Source: Fructobacillus pseudoficulneus
GTDB lineage: Bacteria; Bacillota; Bacilli; Lactobacillales; Lactobacillaceae
Direction: 5' to 3'
Length of the DNA: 64,000 nucleotides
NCBI RefSeq assembly: GCF_900108455.1
Contig: NZ_FNWS01000005.1
Location: 38,464-102,463, forward strand
Shown here: piece after piece, positions 22,770 through 31,505 of the stretch
Layout: every line of letters starts with the position of its first letter
Numbering within the stretch: position 1 is the first letter of the stretch
The notes under the pieces: generated by a model
Databases searched by the model: none
What the model saw: the letters and a program-made list of their open reading frames with translations, nothing else
Told to the model about the DNA's origin: nothing
Translations under genes and position numbers: made by a program

Positions 22770-24284
22770 TTAGGCCTCCTTCTTTGACTTTGGTTCTGGG
22801 GTTGGATTAACCTTCCCATTGTGCATAAAGAATACCAAGACAAAGGCCACGAAGGCAAAGCAACCAGCTAACAAGAATGAAGCATGGAAACCATCTAGGC
22901 TGGCATTTAATGCCTTGGATGCGTATGCCAAAGGATCTCTCGTTTTGAGTGAATCACTTGGCAAGTTGTTATTGATTTGCGTTTGCATCACCGAGGCCAA
23001 AATGGCAGTTCCCAATGAAGCGGCAATTTGACGGGCCGTGTTATTGGCGGCCGTTCCCTGAGCCGTTTGATCAGTGTGCAAAGCACCCATGGCTGATGAG
23101 GTCAACGGCATCATCGTGATTCCAATTCCAACCATTCGAACCATGTACAAGGTTGTAATGTAGAAGGTTGGCGTTGTGGTCGTTAAGAACTGGAATGGAA
23201 TGGTTCCCAAAAGAATCATAAAGAAACCAAATCCAGCCAAGCGCTTAGCCCCATACAAGTCGTAAAAGTAACCGGCGATTGGTGAGAGAACCCCAATCAT
23301 CAAGGCCCCTGGCAAAAGCGTCAAACCTGAGTGGAAGGCTGACAAGCCACGCACTTGTTGCATATAGATTGGCAAAACCATTTCAACACCAATCATGGCA
23401 ATGAATGTCAAAGAAACCAAGGCAGACGTTAAGGCGAACTGCTTGTTAGCAAAGACGGATACATCCAAGAATGGCTTTTCCATGTGCAATTGGTGCCGGA
23501 CAAATTCAGCAATGACCAAGACACCAACAATCATTGGTGCGATTACCCAGGTAAAGTTTGACCAACCATAATTTGAAACCATGGCCGAACCAAACAAGAG
23601 CAATCCAAATCCAACTGTGGATTCAATTAATGAACGAATGTCCAAAGACATCTTGCGCGTTTCCAAAACATTGCGGAAATAAACCGTTGAAAGAACTAGG
23701 GCCAAGAGTGCCAATGGCAAAACGAGGCCAAAGATTGACCGCCAGTCACCACCAAGGGTCATCCCCCAAACGTGGTGCTTTGAGTCTAAAATCCACCCTG
23801 ATAGGGTTGGGCCAATCGCTGGCGCCATCCCAATCACTAAGCCGACCATTCCCATCGCGCGACCACGCGAACTGGCGTCAAAGAGTGTTAAGGCAACCAC
23901 CTGCATCAACGGCATCACAATTCCTGCCGCCATTGCCTGCAATGCCCGGGCCACCATTAAGAGCCAAAAAGCATTGGTTGGGGTTACCCACGCTACTGCC
24001 GTTCCAATCGAGTAAACCGTCAAAGCGGCCAAGTACAAGTACTTTGTTGGAATTCGAGTAATCAAAAATGCCGAAACAGGCACCATGATTCCATTAACCA
24101 TCAAAAAGATTGTCGTCAACCATTGTACTGTCGCTGTATCGACGTTAAACGCAGTCATCAAGGTTGGCAATGCCGTTCCCAATGACGTTTGCATGATGAT
24201 AATCAAAAAAGATCCAATCATCAACAAAGCCATCATCATCGGGCGGTTGATTGATTTTTCACTGTTGTCAGTTTTATCTGCCAT
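22770..24284 (-). CDS. MFS multidrug exporter, DHA2 (14-helix) family, LmrB/EmrB-like
   Basis: 504 residues, about 14 membrane helices. Helix 1 carries MQTSLGTALPTLMTAF and the helix 4 segment RALQAMAAGIVMP, both typical of drug:proton antiporters. The frame opens at an ATG at 24296 that lies inside the ribosome binding site (ATGGAGG); the true start is the ATG at 24284, five bases after GGAGG. It forms an operon with the DUF4811 gene. The substrate is unknown. Confidence 0.88.
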   Translation of the reverse strand: MADKTDNSEKSINRPMMMALLMIGSFLIIIMQTSLGTALPTLMTAFNVDTATVQWLTTIFLMVNGIMVPVSAFLITRIPTKYLYLAALTVYSIGTAVAWVTPTNAFWLLMVARALQAMAAGIVMPLMQVVALTLFDASSRGRAMGMVGLVIGMAPAIGPTLSGWILDSKHHVWGMTLGGDWRSIFGLVLPLALLALVLSTVYFRNVLETRKMSLDIRSLIESTVGFGLLLFGSAMVSNYGWSNFTWVIAPMIVGVLVIAEFVRHQLHMEKPFLDVSVFANKQFALTSALVSLTFIAMIGVEMVLPIYMQQVRGLSAFHSGLTLLPGALMIGVLSPIAGYFYDLYGAKRLAGFGFFMILLGTIPFQFLTTTTPTFYITTLYMVRMVGIGITMMPLTSSAMGALHTDQTAQGTAANNTARQIAASLGTAILASVMQTQINNNLPSDSLKTRDPLAYASKALNASLDGFHASFLLAGCFAFVAFVLVFFMHNGKVNPTPEPKSKKEA

Positions 24285-24388
24285 TGTGTCCTCCATTATT
24301 TTTTCGGTAATAACTTAATACTTTTCCTAGTCAGTAAAAGTTCTAAAAATTGAACATTATTTTCTCGTTTTTCTAAACCCAGAAGTTA

Positions 24389-24418
24389 AGCATACCGCCA
24401 AATGGGGATTGTTGTCAA
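24389..24418 (-). promoter_or_regulatory. promoter of MFS-DUF4811 operon
   Basis: TTGACA (24413-24418), 18-base spacer, TATGCT (24389-24394). No obvious operator dyad and no adjacent regulator gene. Confidence 0.5.
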
Positions 24419-24438
24419 ATTTGTAAAAATTGGTCTAA

Positions 24439-25143
24439 TTATTTTTCAATGTTATTCGCCTGAATATCAACAACTTGATGATATCGGTCTAACTTTAAAA
24501 GCCAGCCAGCCTTGTTTTTAGTGGGTAGAATGAATCGATCGTAATTCGCTTGATTGGTTTGCTCCCAAACTTCCATGGCCAAAGCATATAAGTCTGCCAC
24601 CGGCATTTCCCGGTATTGGTAACGCCATGAACTGGGCTCCTGACTGGCCTTGGCTGTTGCCAAAAATATTCTTTCGATATACCAGTCTTTAATATCAGTT
24701 ATTTTAGCCTCAACAAAGATTGTTTGATCCAATAAGACTGAAGGCAATTGTAGGGCAACCACCCCTTCAATAATCAAAACATCCGGCCGGGTAATCTGGG
24801 TCACTTCGTTTGGTACGATATCCGCCAAGGTTTGAGAATACTTTGGGATTGCCTGTTGCTGTTCTCCTTGTCGGAAGGCTTCAATCACTGCCCCCAACTG
24901 GTCCAAATGATAAGTCACCGGAAAACCCTTTTGGTCAAACAAACCATCGTCTTGTAATTCTTGGTTGGTCTTTAAAAAATCATCTGTTGAAACAACCGTG
25001 ACAGTCAGGCCCCTTTTCTCAAGGTCATGTGCTAAGTTTTCGGCTAAAGTTGACTTTCCAACTGAAACCGAACCAGTGATCCCAACCGTCAAAAAAGACC
25101 CTTGATGGGCCTGATAAATTTTTTCAACTAATTCTACTGTCAT
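24439..25143 (-). CDS. short P-loop kinase related to type I pantothenate kinase (CoaA)
   Basis: 234 residues. P-loop GSVSVGKS at 24-31, then STDDFLKTN, a KGFPVTYHLD segment, KYSQTLADIVPNEV, IIEGVVALQ and DWYIERI in the same order as bacterial type I pantothenate kinase. However, the protein is about 75 residues shorter than usual, lacking the N-terminal part. It may be a genuine short CoaA, or a uridine-kinase-like paralog with another substrate. Its ATG overlaps the helD stop by four bases (ATGA), so translation is coupled to helD. Confidence 0.7.
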   Translation of the reverse strand: MTVELVEKIYQAHQGSFLTVGITGSVSVGKSTLAENLAHDLEKRGLTVTVVSTDDFLKTNQELQDDGLFDQKGFPVTYHLDQLGAVIEAFRQGEQQQAIPKYSQTLADIVPNEVTQITRPDVLIIEGVVALQLPSVLLDQTIFVEAKITDIKDWYIERIFLATAKASQEPSSWRYQYREMPVADLYALAMEVWEQTNQANYDRFILPTKNKAGWLLKLDRYHQVVDIQANNIEK

Positions 25144-27509
25144 ACTTGCTCCCGTGAATAGAGGTCCGCTGGGACATTGGCAATCAATGGTGACAATTCG
25201 CCCGCACCAATCAAAGTCAGCCGGTGCATTGCTCGGGTCGAAACGGTGTACAGCAACCGTTGCTGATCAGCTTGGCTGTAATGTTTAGCATCCGCTTGCC
25301 AAATAATGACGGCGTCAAATTCGAGTCCCTTGGCCAAATATGATGGAATAATCACCGCACCCGGTGCGAGTCGCTGGTTTTCGGAATGGATTAGCGTTAC
25401 ATCTTCTTCGGCCAAATTCTGAGCTAAGTCCTGAGCAGCTTGTAGCGTTTGCGTGATAATGGCGGTTTTTTCATCGTCGGCCGCATTTTCGGCCAATTGT
25501 TTTTTAACCGCCTGCAAGGCACCCGCTTCATCCTTGGCCAACTGCATTACTGGTAGTTCATCATCTCGGTTAAAGGCTTCGATTGCACGACCATTTTGCA
25601 AGAGTTCCTTCGAGAAATTCGTAATTTGCTCAGTTGATCGGTATGTTTGGCGCAATTCAATCAATTCAACCTTGTCCTGGTCAAAGAGTGAGGCAAAGTC
25701 TTGTTCCAAACTATTAGCCCAATCTTGTGTGAAAATCGCTTGGTTCAAATCACCCAAAACGGTAAATTTCGCATTTGGGAAGGAGAACTTCAAAAAGGCC
25801 AGCTGGAACGGCGTATAGTCTTGAATTTCATCAATGAAGAGGTAGCGAATGTCGCGCTGACCGTGCTTACCAGTAATTAAGTCATAGAGGTAAAGATAAA
25901 CAGTCGTATTCGTCAGCGTTAACTTGTGCTCTTTCAAATCAGCAATCACGCGCTGTACATAGCTATCCCATTCAGCATTTGAAATTGAAAAGTCTGCCAA
26001 CTTAATAAATTCTGGCAAGGCGCGCAAAAAGTCAACAAATTGGGTATTAATGTTGATAAAGCCTGAGCGCCGGATGCGCTTGGCAATCGGACGGAGCGCC
26101 TGAGTCACAATCTTCTTTGCTAAGAAGTTGCGCTCCTGCTTGTCTGACTTAAATTCTCGTTCCTGTGGCCCCTCGCCCAGCTGATGACGACGGGTTGCTG
26201 CCGCAGCGTCGCCTTCCTGGTCATCCCCAAGGCGGGTTGAACCGGCTCCAACCATTTCGTCGTACTCTTCCTTTGAAAGGTTTTCGATAGCTAATTCGAC
26301 CCAGTCCTTCTTCATTTGAACGCCGACTTGGGCCCGCAATGAGCGTAGCAAGGAATCTTGGGTTGCTTCTAGGCGCTGTGATAGCTTGTAGTTACTATTA
26401 TATTGGTAGTAAATTTCCAAGACTTTTTCCTTGGAAATCAGTGGTTCGCCACGGAAGTTCAGGCTCTTAGCCTGAAGACCACTTTGGTTGAGTGACTGCG
26501 CATAGCGGTTTGTTGCTTCAAATAACTCAAGAGACCCCAACATCCGGTCAATCTTTTCGTTTCCAGCCGTCTGTTCAAATCGTTCCGCCAAAGTTTGGAC
26601 TGAGATCCGTGGCAAACGACGGGAAGCATATTGGAAAAAGGTCAATTGCACCAAGTTTTGCTCACCCAATTCCGGCAGAACCTGGTCGACGTAGTCATTG
26701 AAGAGTTGGTTTGGTGAAAACATCACGACTTGACCCGAATTTAACTTACCACGGTAACGGTAAAGCAAATAAGCGACACGTTGCATGATGGCCGCGGTCT
26801 TACCAGAACCGGCCGCCCCCTGGACAAAGAGTAGGTCTGCCGCGGTGTTTCGAATAATCTTGTTTTGCTCTTTTTGAATCGTTGTGACAATTGACTTCAT
26901 CTTCGTTGATGATTCACCGGACAACGCGTTCAAGAGCATCGCATCCCCAATTGCTTCTTCCGTATCAAAGAGGGTGACAATCTTGCCCGATTCAATTTCA
27001 AATTGTCGCTTTAACGTTACGTTAGCTTGTTGTGGACCAACTGGGGTCAAATAATCGACCTTCCCCAACCCTCCATCATAGTAGATAGAAGCAACTGGTG
27101 TTCGCCAGTCATAAATCCAAAACTTCCCCGCCTCATCTGAATAAGACGCTAAACCAATATAAATCGATTCTGGTTTTTGACTTTCTTCTTGTGGGTCTTG
27201 AAAATCAATTCGCGCAAAATATGGCTTGTCTTCTTGCTTAGCCAACGTTTGAAAGCGGACTTCAGCACGTGACTTAGCTGCCTCGCGCTCGGCAATCGCC
27301 TGTTGTTGTTGGCGCACGGACATGGCTGTTTCGACAATCCCTGAATAGGTACTCGTCTTAACACGAACGTCATCCCAGGCGCTGGCAACGTTCTCTAATG
27401 AACCTTTTGACTTCTTGATTTCTTCCTTTGTTTCCTCTAACGAATGGTTAATTTTACCTAGGGTTTGATCTAAATAGGCTTGTTCACTGGTTAATTGATT
27501 GTTTGACAC
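25140..27509 (-). CDS. helD: HelD-like superfamily 1 helicase, RNA polymerase recycling factor
   Basis: 789 residues. An N-terminal coiled coil (about 1-90, rich in Lys/Glu) is followed by Walker A GAAGSGKTAA (about 228-238), a large insertion, Walker B FIDEIQDYTPFQ (near 558) and the motif GDLNQAIF. This arrangement is that of Gram-positive HelD, which binds RNA polymerase and uses ATP to release it from nucleic acid. The start is GTG at 27509 after AAGGGGT. Translationally coupled to the kinase gene downstream. Confidence 0.85.
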   Translation of the reverse strand: MSNNQLTSEQAYLDQTLGKINHSLEETKEEIKKSKGSLENVASAWDDVRVKTSTYSGIVETAMSVRQQQQAIAEREAAKSRAEVRFQTLAKQEDKPYFARIDFQDPQEESQKPESIYIGLASYSDEAGKFWIYDWRTPVASIYYDGGLGKVDYLTPVGPQQANVTLKRQFEIESGKIVTLFDTEEAIGDAMLLNALSGESSTKMKSIVTTIQKEQNKIIRNTAADLLFVQGAAGSGKTAAIMQRVAYLLYRYRGKLNSGQVVMFSPNQLFNDYVDQVLPELGEQNLVQLTFFQYASRRLPRISVQTLAERFEQTAGNEKIDRMLGSLELFEATNRYAQSLNQSGLQAKSLNFRGEPLISKEKVLEIYYQYNSNYKLSQRLEATQDSLLRSLRAQVGVQMKKDWVELAIENLSKEEYDEMVGAGSTRLGDDQEGDAAAATRRHQLGEGPQEREFKSDKQERNFLAKKIVTQALRPIAKRIRRSGFININTQFVDFLRALPEFIKLADFSISNAEWDSYVQRVIADLKEHKLTLTNTTVYLYLYDLITGKHGQRDIRYLFIDEIQDYTPFQLAFLKFSFPNAKFTVLGDLNQAIFTQDWANSLEQDFASLFDQDKVELIELRQTYRSTEQITNFSKELLQNGRAIEAFNRDDELPVMQLAKDEAGALQAVKKQLAENAADDEKTAIITQTLQAAQDLAQNLAEEDVTLIHSENQRLAPGAVIIPSYLAKGLEFDAVIIWQADAKHYSQADQQRLLYTVSTRAMHRLTLIGAGELSPLIANVPADLYSREQV

Positions 27510-27540
27510 GGTGCACCCCTTCGAAAAATAAGTTGTTATT

Positions 27541-27566
27541 ATTATACGCTAATTTCAGAAAATTAG
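27541..27566 (-). promoter_or_regulatory. helD promoter region with perfect dyad
   Basis: TATAAT -10 at 27541-27546 (minus strand). Directly upstream, in the -10/-35 spacer, is a perfect dyad CTAATTT-CAGA-AAATTAG (27549-27566), a plausible repressor or activator site. The -35 is poor. Confidence 0.4.
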
Positions 27567-27669
27567 AAAGACTATAAATACCAAACAAAATTGAGCAATT
27601 TGTTCGTTTTCCCTCTCATAATTAGCTTCTATTTTAACAGAATTTGCTGGAAAAACCGATTTTTATGTA

Positions 27670-27702
27670 CAAAAAAAGACTGAGCGCGAACTCAGTCTTT
27701 CA
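27670..27702 (-). terminator. terminator of pgk
   Basis: AAAGACTGAG/CTCAGTCTTT hairpin followed by seven U on the minus strand. Confidence 0.88.
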
Positions 27703-27705
27703 TTT

Positions 27706-28923
27706 TTACTTATCAGTCAATGACTGGATACCTGGCAAAGTCTTACCTTCCAAGTATTCCAAAGATGCACCACCACCAGTTGAGATGTGTGACAACTGGT
27801 CAGCAACACCCAAGGCTTGAACGGCAGCAGTTGAGTCACCACCACCAACGATGGTTGTTCCACCGTTCTTGGTTACATCAACCAAGGCGTTACCAATTGC
27901 CAGTGTTCCCTTGGCAAAGTTTTCCATTTCAAAGACACCCATCGGACCGTTCCAAACAACAGTCTTGGCATCTGACAAAACCTTCTTGAACAAGTCAATT
28001 GACTTAGGACCAATGTCCAAGCCCATGTAACCGTCAGGGATACCAGCGTCTGAATCAACAGTCACTGTCTTGGCATCGTTGGCAAAGTTGTCAGCAGCAA
28101 CGGCATCAATTGGCAAAACCAACTTGTCCCCTGCTTCTGCCATCAATTCCTTAGCCAAGTCAACCTTGTCGGCTTCAAACAATGACTTTCCAATCTTGTT
28201 GCCCTTAGCAGCATCGAATGTATAGGCCATTCCACCACCGATGATCACCTTGTCGGCCTTCTTCAACAATGATTGAACAACTTCAATCTTGTCAGAAACC
28301 TTGGCACCACCAATGATGGCAACAAATGGACGCTTTGGTGTGTCAACCGCGTCACCCAAGAACTTGATTTCCTTTTCCATCAAGAAGCCGGCAGCTGCTT
28401 GGTCCACATTTGAAGCGATTCCAACGTTTGAAGCGTGGGCACGGTGAGCAGTTCCAAAGGCATCATTGATGAAGATATCGTCACCAAGTGAAGCCCAGTA
28501 CTTACCCAATTCAGGATCGTTCTTTGATTCAAGCTTTACTTGTTCGCCATCATGAACATCTTCATAACGCGTGTTTTGAACCATCAAGACTTGTCCGTCC
28601 TTCAAATCCGCAACAGCTTGTTCCAACTTAGCACCACGTGTTTCAGGAACGAAGATCACTTCTTGTCCAAGCAATTCGCCCAAGCGCTTTGCAACTGGAG
28701 CAAGTGACAAGCCAGGCTTGTCATCTTCAGACTTGATACGACCCAAGTGTGAGAACAAAATTGCACGACCGTTTTCAGCGATCACGTGCTTGATTGTTGG
28801 CAAGGCAGCCACGATTCGGTTGTCGTTACCAATTACACCATCTTTAATTGGGACGTTAAAGTCCACACGCATCAAAACCTTCTTGCCATTCAAGGCCAAG
28901 TCAGTTACTGCTAATTTTGCCAT
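27706..28923 (-). CDS. pgk: phosphoglycerate kinase
   Basis: 405 residues, normal length. RVDFNVPI (about 20-27), SHLGR, and the C-terminal GGGDSTAAV nucleotide loop are all present. Transfers phosphate from 1,3-bisphosphoglycerate to ADP. The frame is open upstream, but GGAGG five bases before the ATG at 28923 fixes the start. It stands alone rather than in a gap-pgk-tpi operon. Strong promoter and terminator. Confidence 0.97.
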   Translation of the reverse strand: MAKLAVTDLALNGKKVLMRVDFNVPIKDGVIGNDNRIVAALPTIKHVIAENGRAILFSHLGRIKSEDDKPGLSLAPVAKRLGELLGQEVIFVPETRGAKLEQAVADLKDGQVLMVQNTRYEDVHDGEQVKLESKNDPELGKYWASLGDDIFINDAFGTAHRAHASNVGIASNVDQAAAGFLMEKEIKFLGDAVDTPKRPFVAIIGGAKVSDKIEVVQSLLKKADKVIIGGGMAYTFDAAKGNKIGKSLFEADKVDLAKELMAEAGDKLVLPIDAVAADNFANDAKTVTVDSDAGIPDGYMGLDIGPKSIDLFKKVLSDAKTVVWNGPMGVFEMENFAKGTLAIGNALVDVTKNGGTTIVGGGDSTAAVQALGVADQLSHISTGGGASLEYLEGKTLPGIQSLTDK

Positions 28924-28959
28924 AATTGCCTCCAAATATTCTTTGTTTAAACAAGACCA

Positions 28960-28988
28960 ATTATAAAGCAAAAACCGGCAAATGTCTT
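28960..28988 (-). promoter_or_regulatory. pgk promoter
   Basis: AAGACA (28983-28988), 17-base spacer, TATAAT (28960-28965), about 35 bases before the ATG. Confidence 0.6.
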
Positions 28989-29071
28989 GGGGTTCCCGCT
29001 AATTTATTTAAAAATTTCAACACCAATTTGCCTGATTTGTTGGACAATTTCTGACGGTCTGTAATCAAAAA

Positions 29072-29101
29072 GAAAAAGGCCAGCCGTTAACCGGCTGACC
29101 T
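29072..29101 (-). terminator. terminator of the surface-protein gene
   Basis: GGTCAGCCGG/CGGCTGGCC stem with TTAA loop and T run on the minus strand. Confidence 0.85.
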
Positions 29102-29119
29102 CTTAATTGTCATTAAAAA

Positions 29120-30983
29120 TTAGTGCTTTAATGTGTACTTGTTATCTTGACGAGCATGCTTCAAAACATACTTCTTGTCGCGACGTAATACCTTATTATT
29201 GATAAACATCAAGAAGGCCAAAAGCAAGGCAATTGGTGCATAAACTAATGAATGGTTTTGCATTGCTAAGCCAACACCAGTTGCCGGCAGGTCGCCATCC
29301 GCTTTCGCGTTTTGCGAAGCTTGCTTTTCTGGTGTAGTGGCTGTGGTTGAACTACCATTAGTGGTAGTTGTTGAATTACCATTGTTAGTCGTTGTACCAC
29401 TTGTTGGTGTACTGTTATCGCTGTTCGAAGTAGAGTCAGTCTTAGTTGGGTTAGCAACTGTCACAGTAACGGTCTTTTCTGTCGACAAGCCATAACTATT
29501 CGTTACCTTATAAGTTACCTGGTAGGTGCCCGCCTTTGAGGTGTCAACATTGTTACTCTCAACGGTGATTTGACTTGTCAAATCCGTCTTAGCACTACCG
29601 TCATTTTGTTGATCAAAGGCCGTGACATTTGCCTTTGGATCGAACTTATCGCCAACCGTGAGGTTTTGATTATTGGCGTCAATTTCAGGATTGATCGGAT
29701 CAACCCAGTCAATGTTGATGGTTCCGGTTCCGGTATATTGTCCGACCCCTCCCTGCCAGTTATAAGTAATCGTTGTTGGCAAGTTTGATGATGACGCAGG
29801 AACAATAAATGCTTGAATGCTTGAATCACTACTTTTTGAATCAGCTGCCGAAGCGGTTTGACCATTAAAATACTGATACTGTGCTACGGCTGAAGAAACA
29901 TTTTTTATAGACAATGAACTGTTCGTTGGATCACTTGTCCCCTGATAGAGACCTGAACCATCATTCAAACCGATAAATGAACTGGTTTTATTTGGTACAT
30001 TAACCACTTCGTTAACCGTTTGGCCCGCAGCCGGCTTCATTAACTTAACCGTTTCAGTGTACGTTTGATTTTGAGCAGATGTACTTGATGTTAGTTTATA
30101 ACCATTCATGAAACTAATATCATAGATTTGGTTACCATCCACTTGGAAAGTCTGCAAACTTGGATACCGCGACTGTATACCAGACATGATATCAATGTTT
30201 GAAATTTGGTTATTACGAACACTAATTGACTTTAACTTCGTAAAGGTTGATTCCTTAAAAGCATCAATCTGTGCAATCTGATTATTATCAGCATAAATGT
30301 ACTGTAAACTCGTCAAATTGGCTTGCGTAATTGGGGAAACATCACTAATTTGATTATAGCTTGCATCAATTGTTGTTAAAGCCGGCATTGACAAATTCTT
30401 AATGATTGAAATATCACTAATTTGGTTATTCGCAATATTCAACGTTTTCAAATTTGGCATTGATAAGCCATTAAATGCCGAAACGTCACTAATATTATTG
30501 CTATCTAAATAAGCATATTGGATATTGACTATTTGAATCCTGGTACTGGCTGATATTATTCTCTTCAGCTGAACGATTGGCCTGATTTTGATTACCAATT
30601 ACCGTAATACTTTCAAGACCCGTTGCATAATGCAATCCCTGAATTGAACTAATCGTACCCGACGTGATTTTAACTGATTTTACTGTAGCAATATTAGTTG
30701 TTGTTAGCTGGCTTTCATCAATATTCAATTGAGTAGCAAATGCCTTTCGTAAGGTTTCATCAGGCATCCACGTTGCAGCGTCAGAAGCATCCCCAACCGC
30801 GTTTTGCGACGTTTGGTTCGTGGGATTGGCTGTATTAGTGGTATTACTTGTATTGGCAACGGCATGGGCTTGGACAGAATTAGCCATCAGCACCACGGTT
30901 GTCATCACTAAACCAGCAGAAAACAAGTTCCCTCGCCAACGTGGTTGAACTTTTGTTGAAAATTTTTGGACACGAGTCTGCAT
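29120..30983 (-). pseudogene. LPXTG-anchored leucine-rich-repeat (internalin-like) surface protein, frameshifted
   Basis: One gene in two frames. The 5' part (30983 to 30501) gives a 40-residue signal peptide ending AHA and a Thr/Asn-rich region, then stops just as the repeats begin. The 3' part, open to 29120, gives five or so 22-24-residue leucine-rich repeats with NNQISDIS-type cores. These are followed by a bacterial Ig-like domain (GDKFDPKANVTAF ... GTYQVTYKVTNSYG), a Ser/Thr/Asn-rich wall spacer, LPATG sortase signal, membrane helix and a long basic tail. One surplus base around 30515-30535, for instance in a CC pair, restores a continuous frame. Probably an adhesin. It may be decayed, phase-variable or a sequencing error. 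Confidence 0.8.
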
Positions 30984-31112
30984 AGTTAACCTCTTTAATA
31001 TCGTTCTCTTTGTTTCTATTATATTTCCTTCACAACAAAATTACAATTGTTTATTCTAAGAAACAGTTTTATTTCACTTGGAAATCAAGAGCTTAATTTA
31101 ACACAGATAAAC

Positions 31113-31146
31113 AAAAAAGACCAATCTATCACTAGATTGGTCTTTC
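31113..31146 (-). terminator. terminator of the tRNA-Tyr/tRNA-Gln unit
   Basis: AAAGACCAATCT/AGATTGGTCTTT 12-bp stem, six-base loop, six U on the minus strand. Confidence 0.9.
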
Positions 31147-31151
31147 AACGA

Positions 31152-31223
31152 TTGCCCCTGCTGGGATCGAACCAGCGCATGGAGGTACCAAAAACCTCTG
31201 CCTTACCACTTGGCCAAGGGGCA
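31152..31223 (-). tRNA. tRNA-Gln (UUG)
   Basis: 72-base cloverleaf. Acceptor TGCCCCT/AGGGGCA, anticodon stem GAGGT/ACCTC around TTTTGGT (anticodon TTG), T arm GCTGG-TTCGATC-CCAGC. CCA is not encoded. Co-transcribed behind tRNA-Tyr. Confidence 0.92.
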
Positions 31224-31252
31224 ATGCTTCTATTTTGCCTGAAGCGAGGCAA

Positions 31253-31335
31253 TGGGAGCGGTAGGATTCGAACCTACGAACCCGAAGGAACGGAGTTACA
31301 GTCCGTCGCGTTTAGCCAGACTTCGCTACACTCCC
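31253..31335 (-). tRNA. tRNA-Tyr (GUA)
   Basis: 83-base class II tRNA with long variable arm. Acceptor GGGAGTG/CGCTCCC, anticodon stem ACGGA/TCCGT around CTGTAAC (anticodon GTA), T arm GTAGG-TTCGAAT-CCTAC. Confidence 0.94.
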
Positions 31336-31355
31336 ATTTGCTAAACAACTATTCT

Positions 31356-31384
31356 ATAATAACAACAAATGAGCAGCCTGACAA
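31356..31384 (-). promoter_or_regulatory. tRNA promoter
   Basis: TTGTCA (31379-31384), 17-base spacer, TATTAT (31356-31361), about 20 bases before tRNA-Tyr. Confidence 0.65.
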
Positions 31385-31475
31385 GCTTTTTTATTATTTT
31401 TAGCGTGTTTTTTTTGAACGCACTTTTTTAAGGACATTCCCACTAGCCAAAGCCGATTGAGCAATTGTTTGAAAA

Positions 31476-31505
31476 CAAAAAAACGCCCTTCAGGGCGTTT
31501 TATTT
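31476..31505 (-). terminator. terminator of pepO
   Basis: AAACGCCC-TTCA-GGGCGTTT hairpin with T run on the minus strand, directly after the pepO stop. Confidence 0.9.

Noticed and set aside
23558..24061. Long antisense open frame on the plus strand across the MFS exporter
   Set aside because: Shadow of the exporter gene: no ribosome binding site, composition follows the opposite strand, no recognisable domain.
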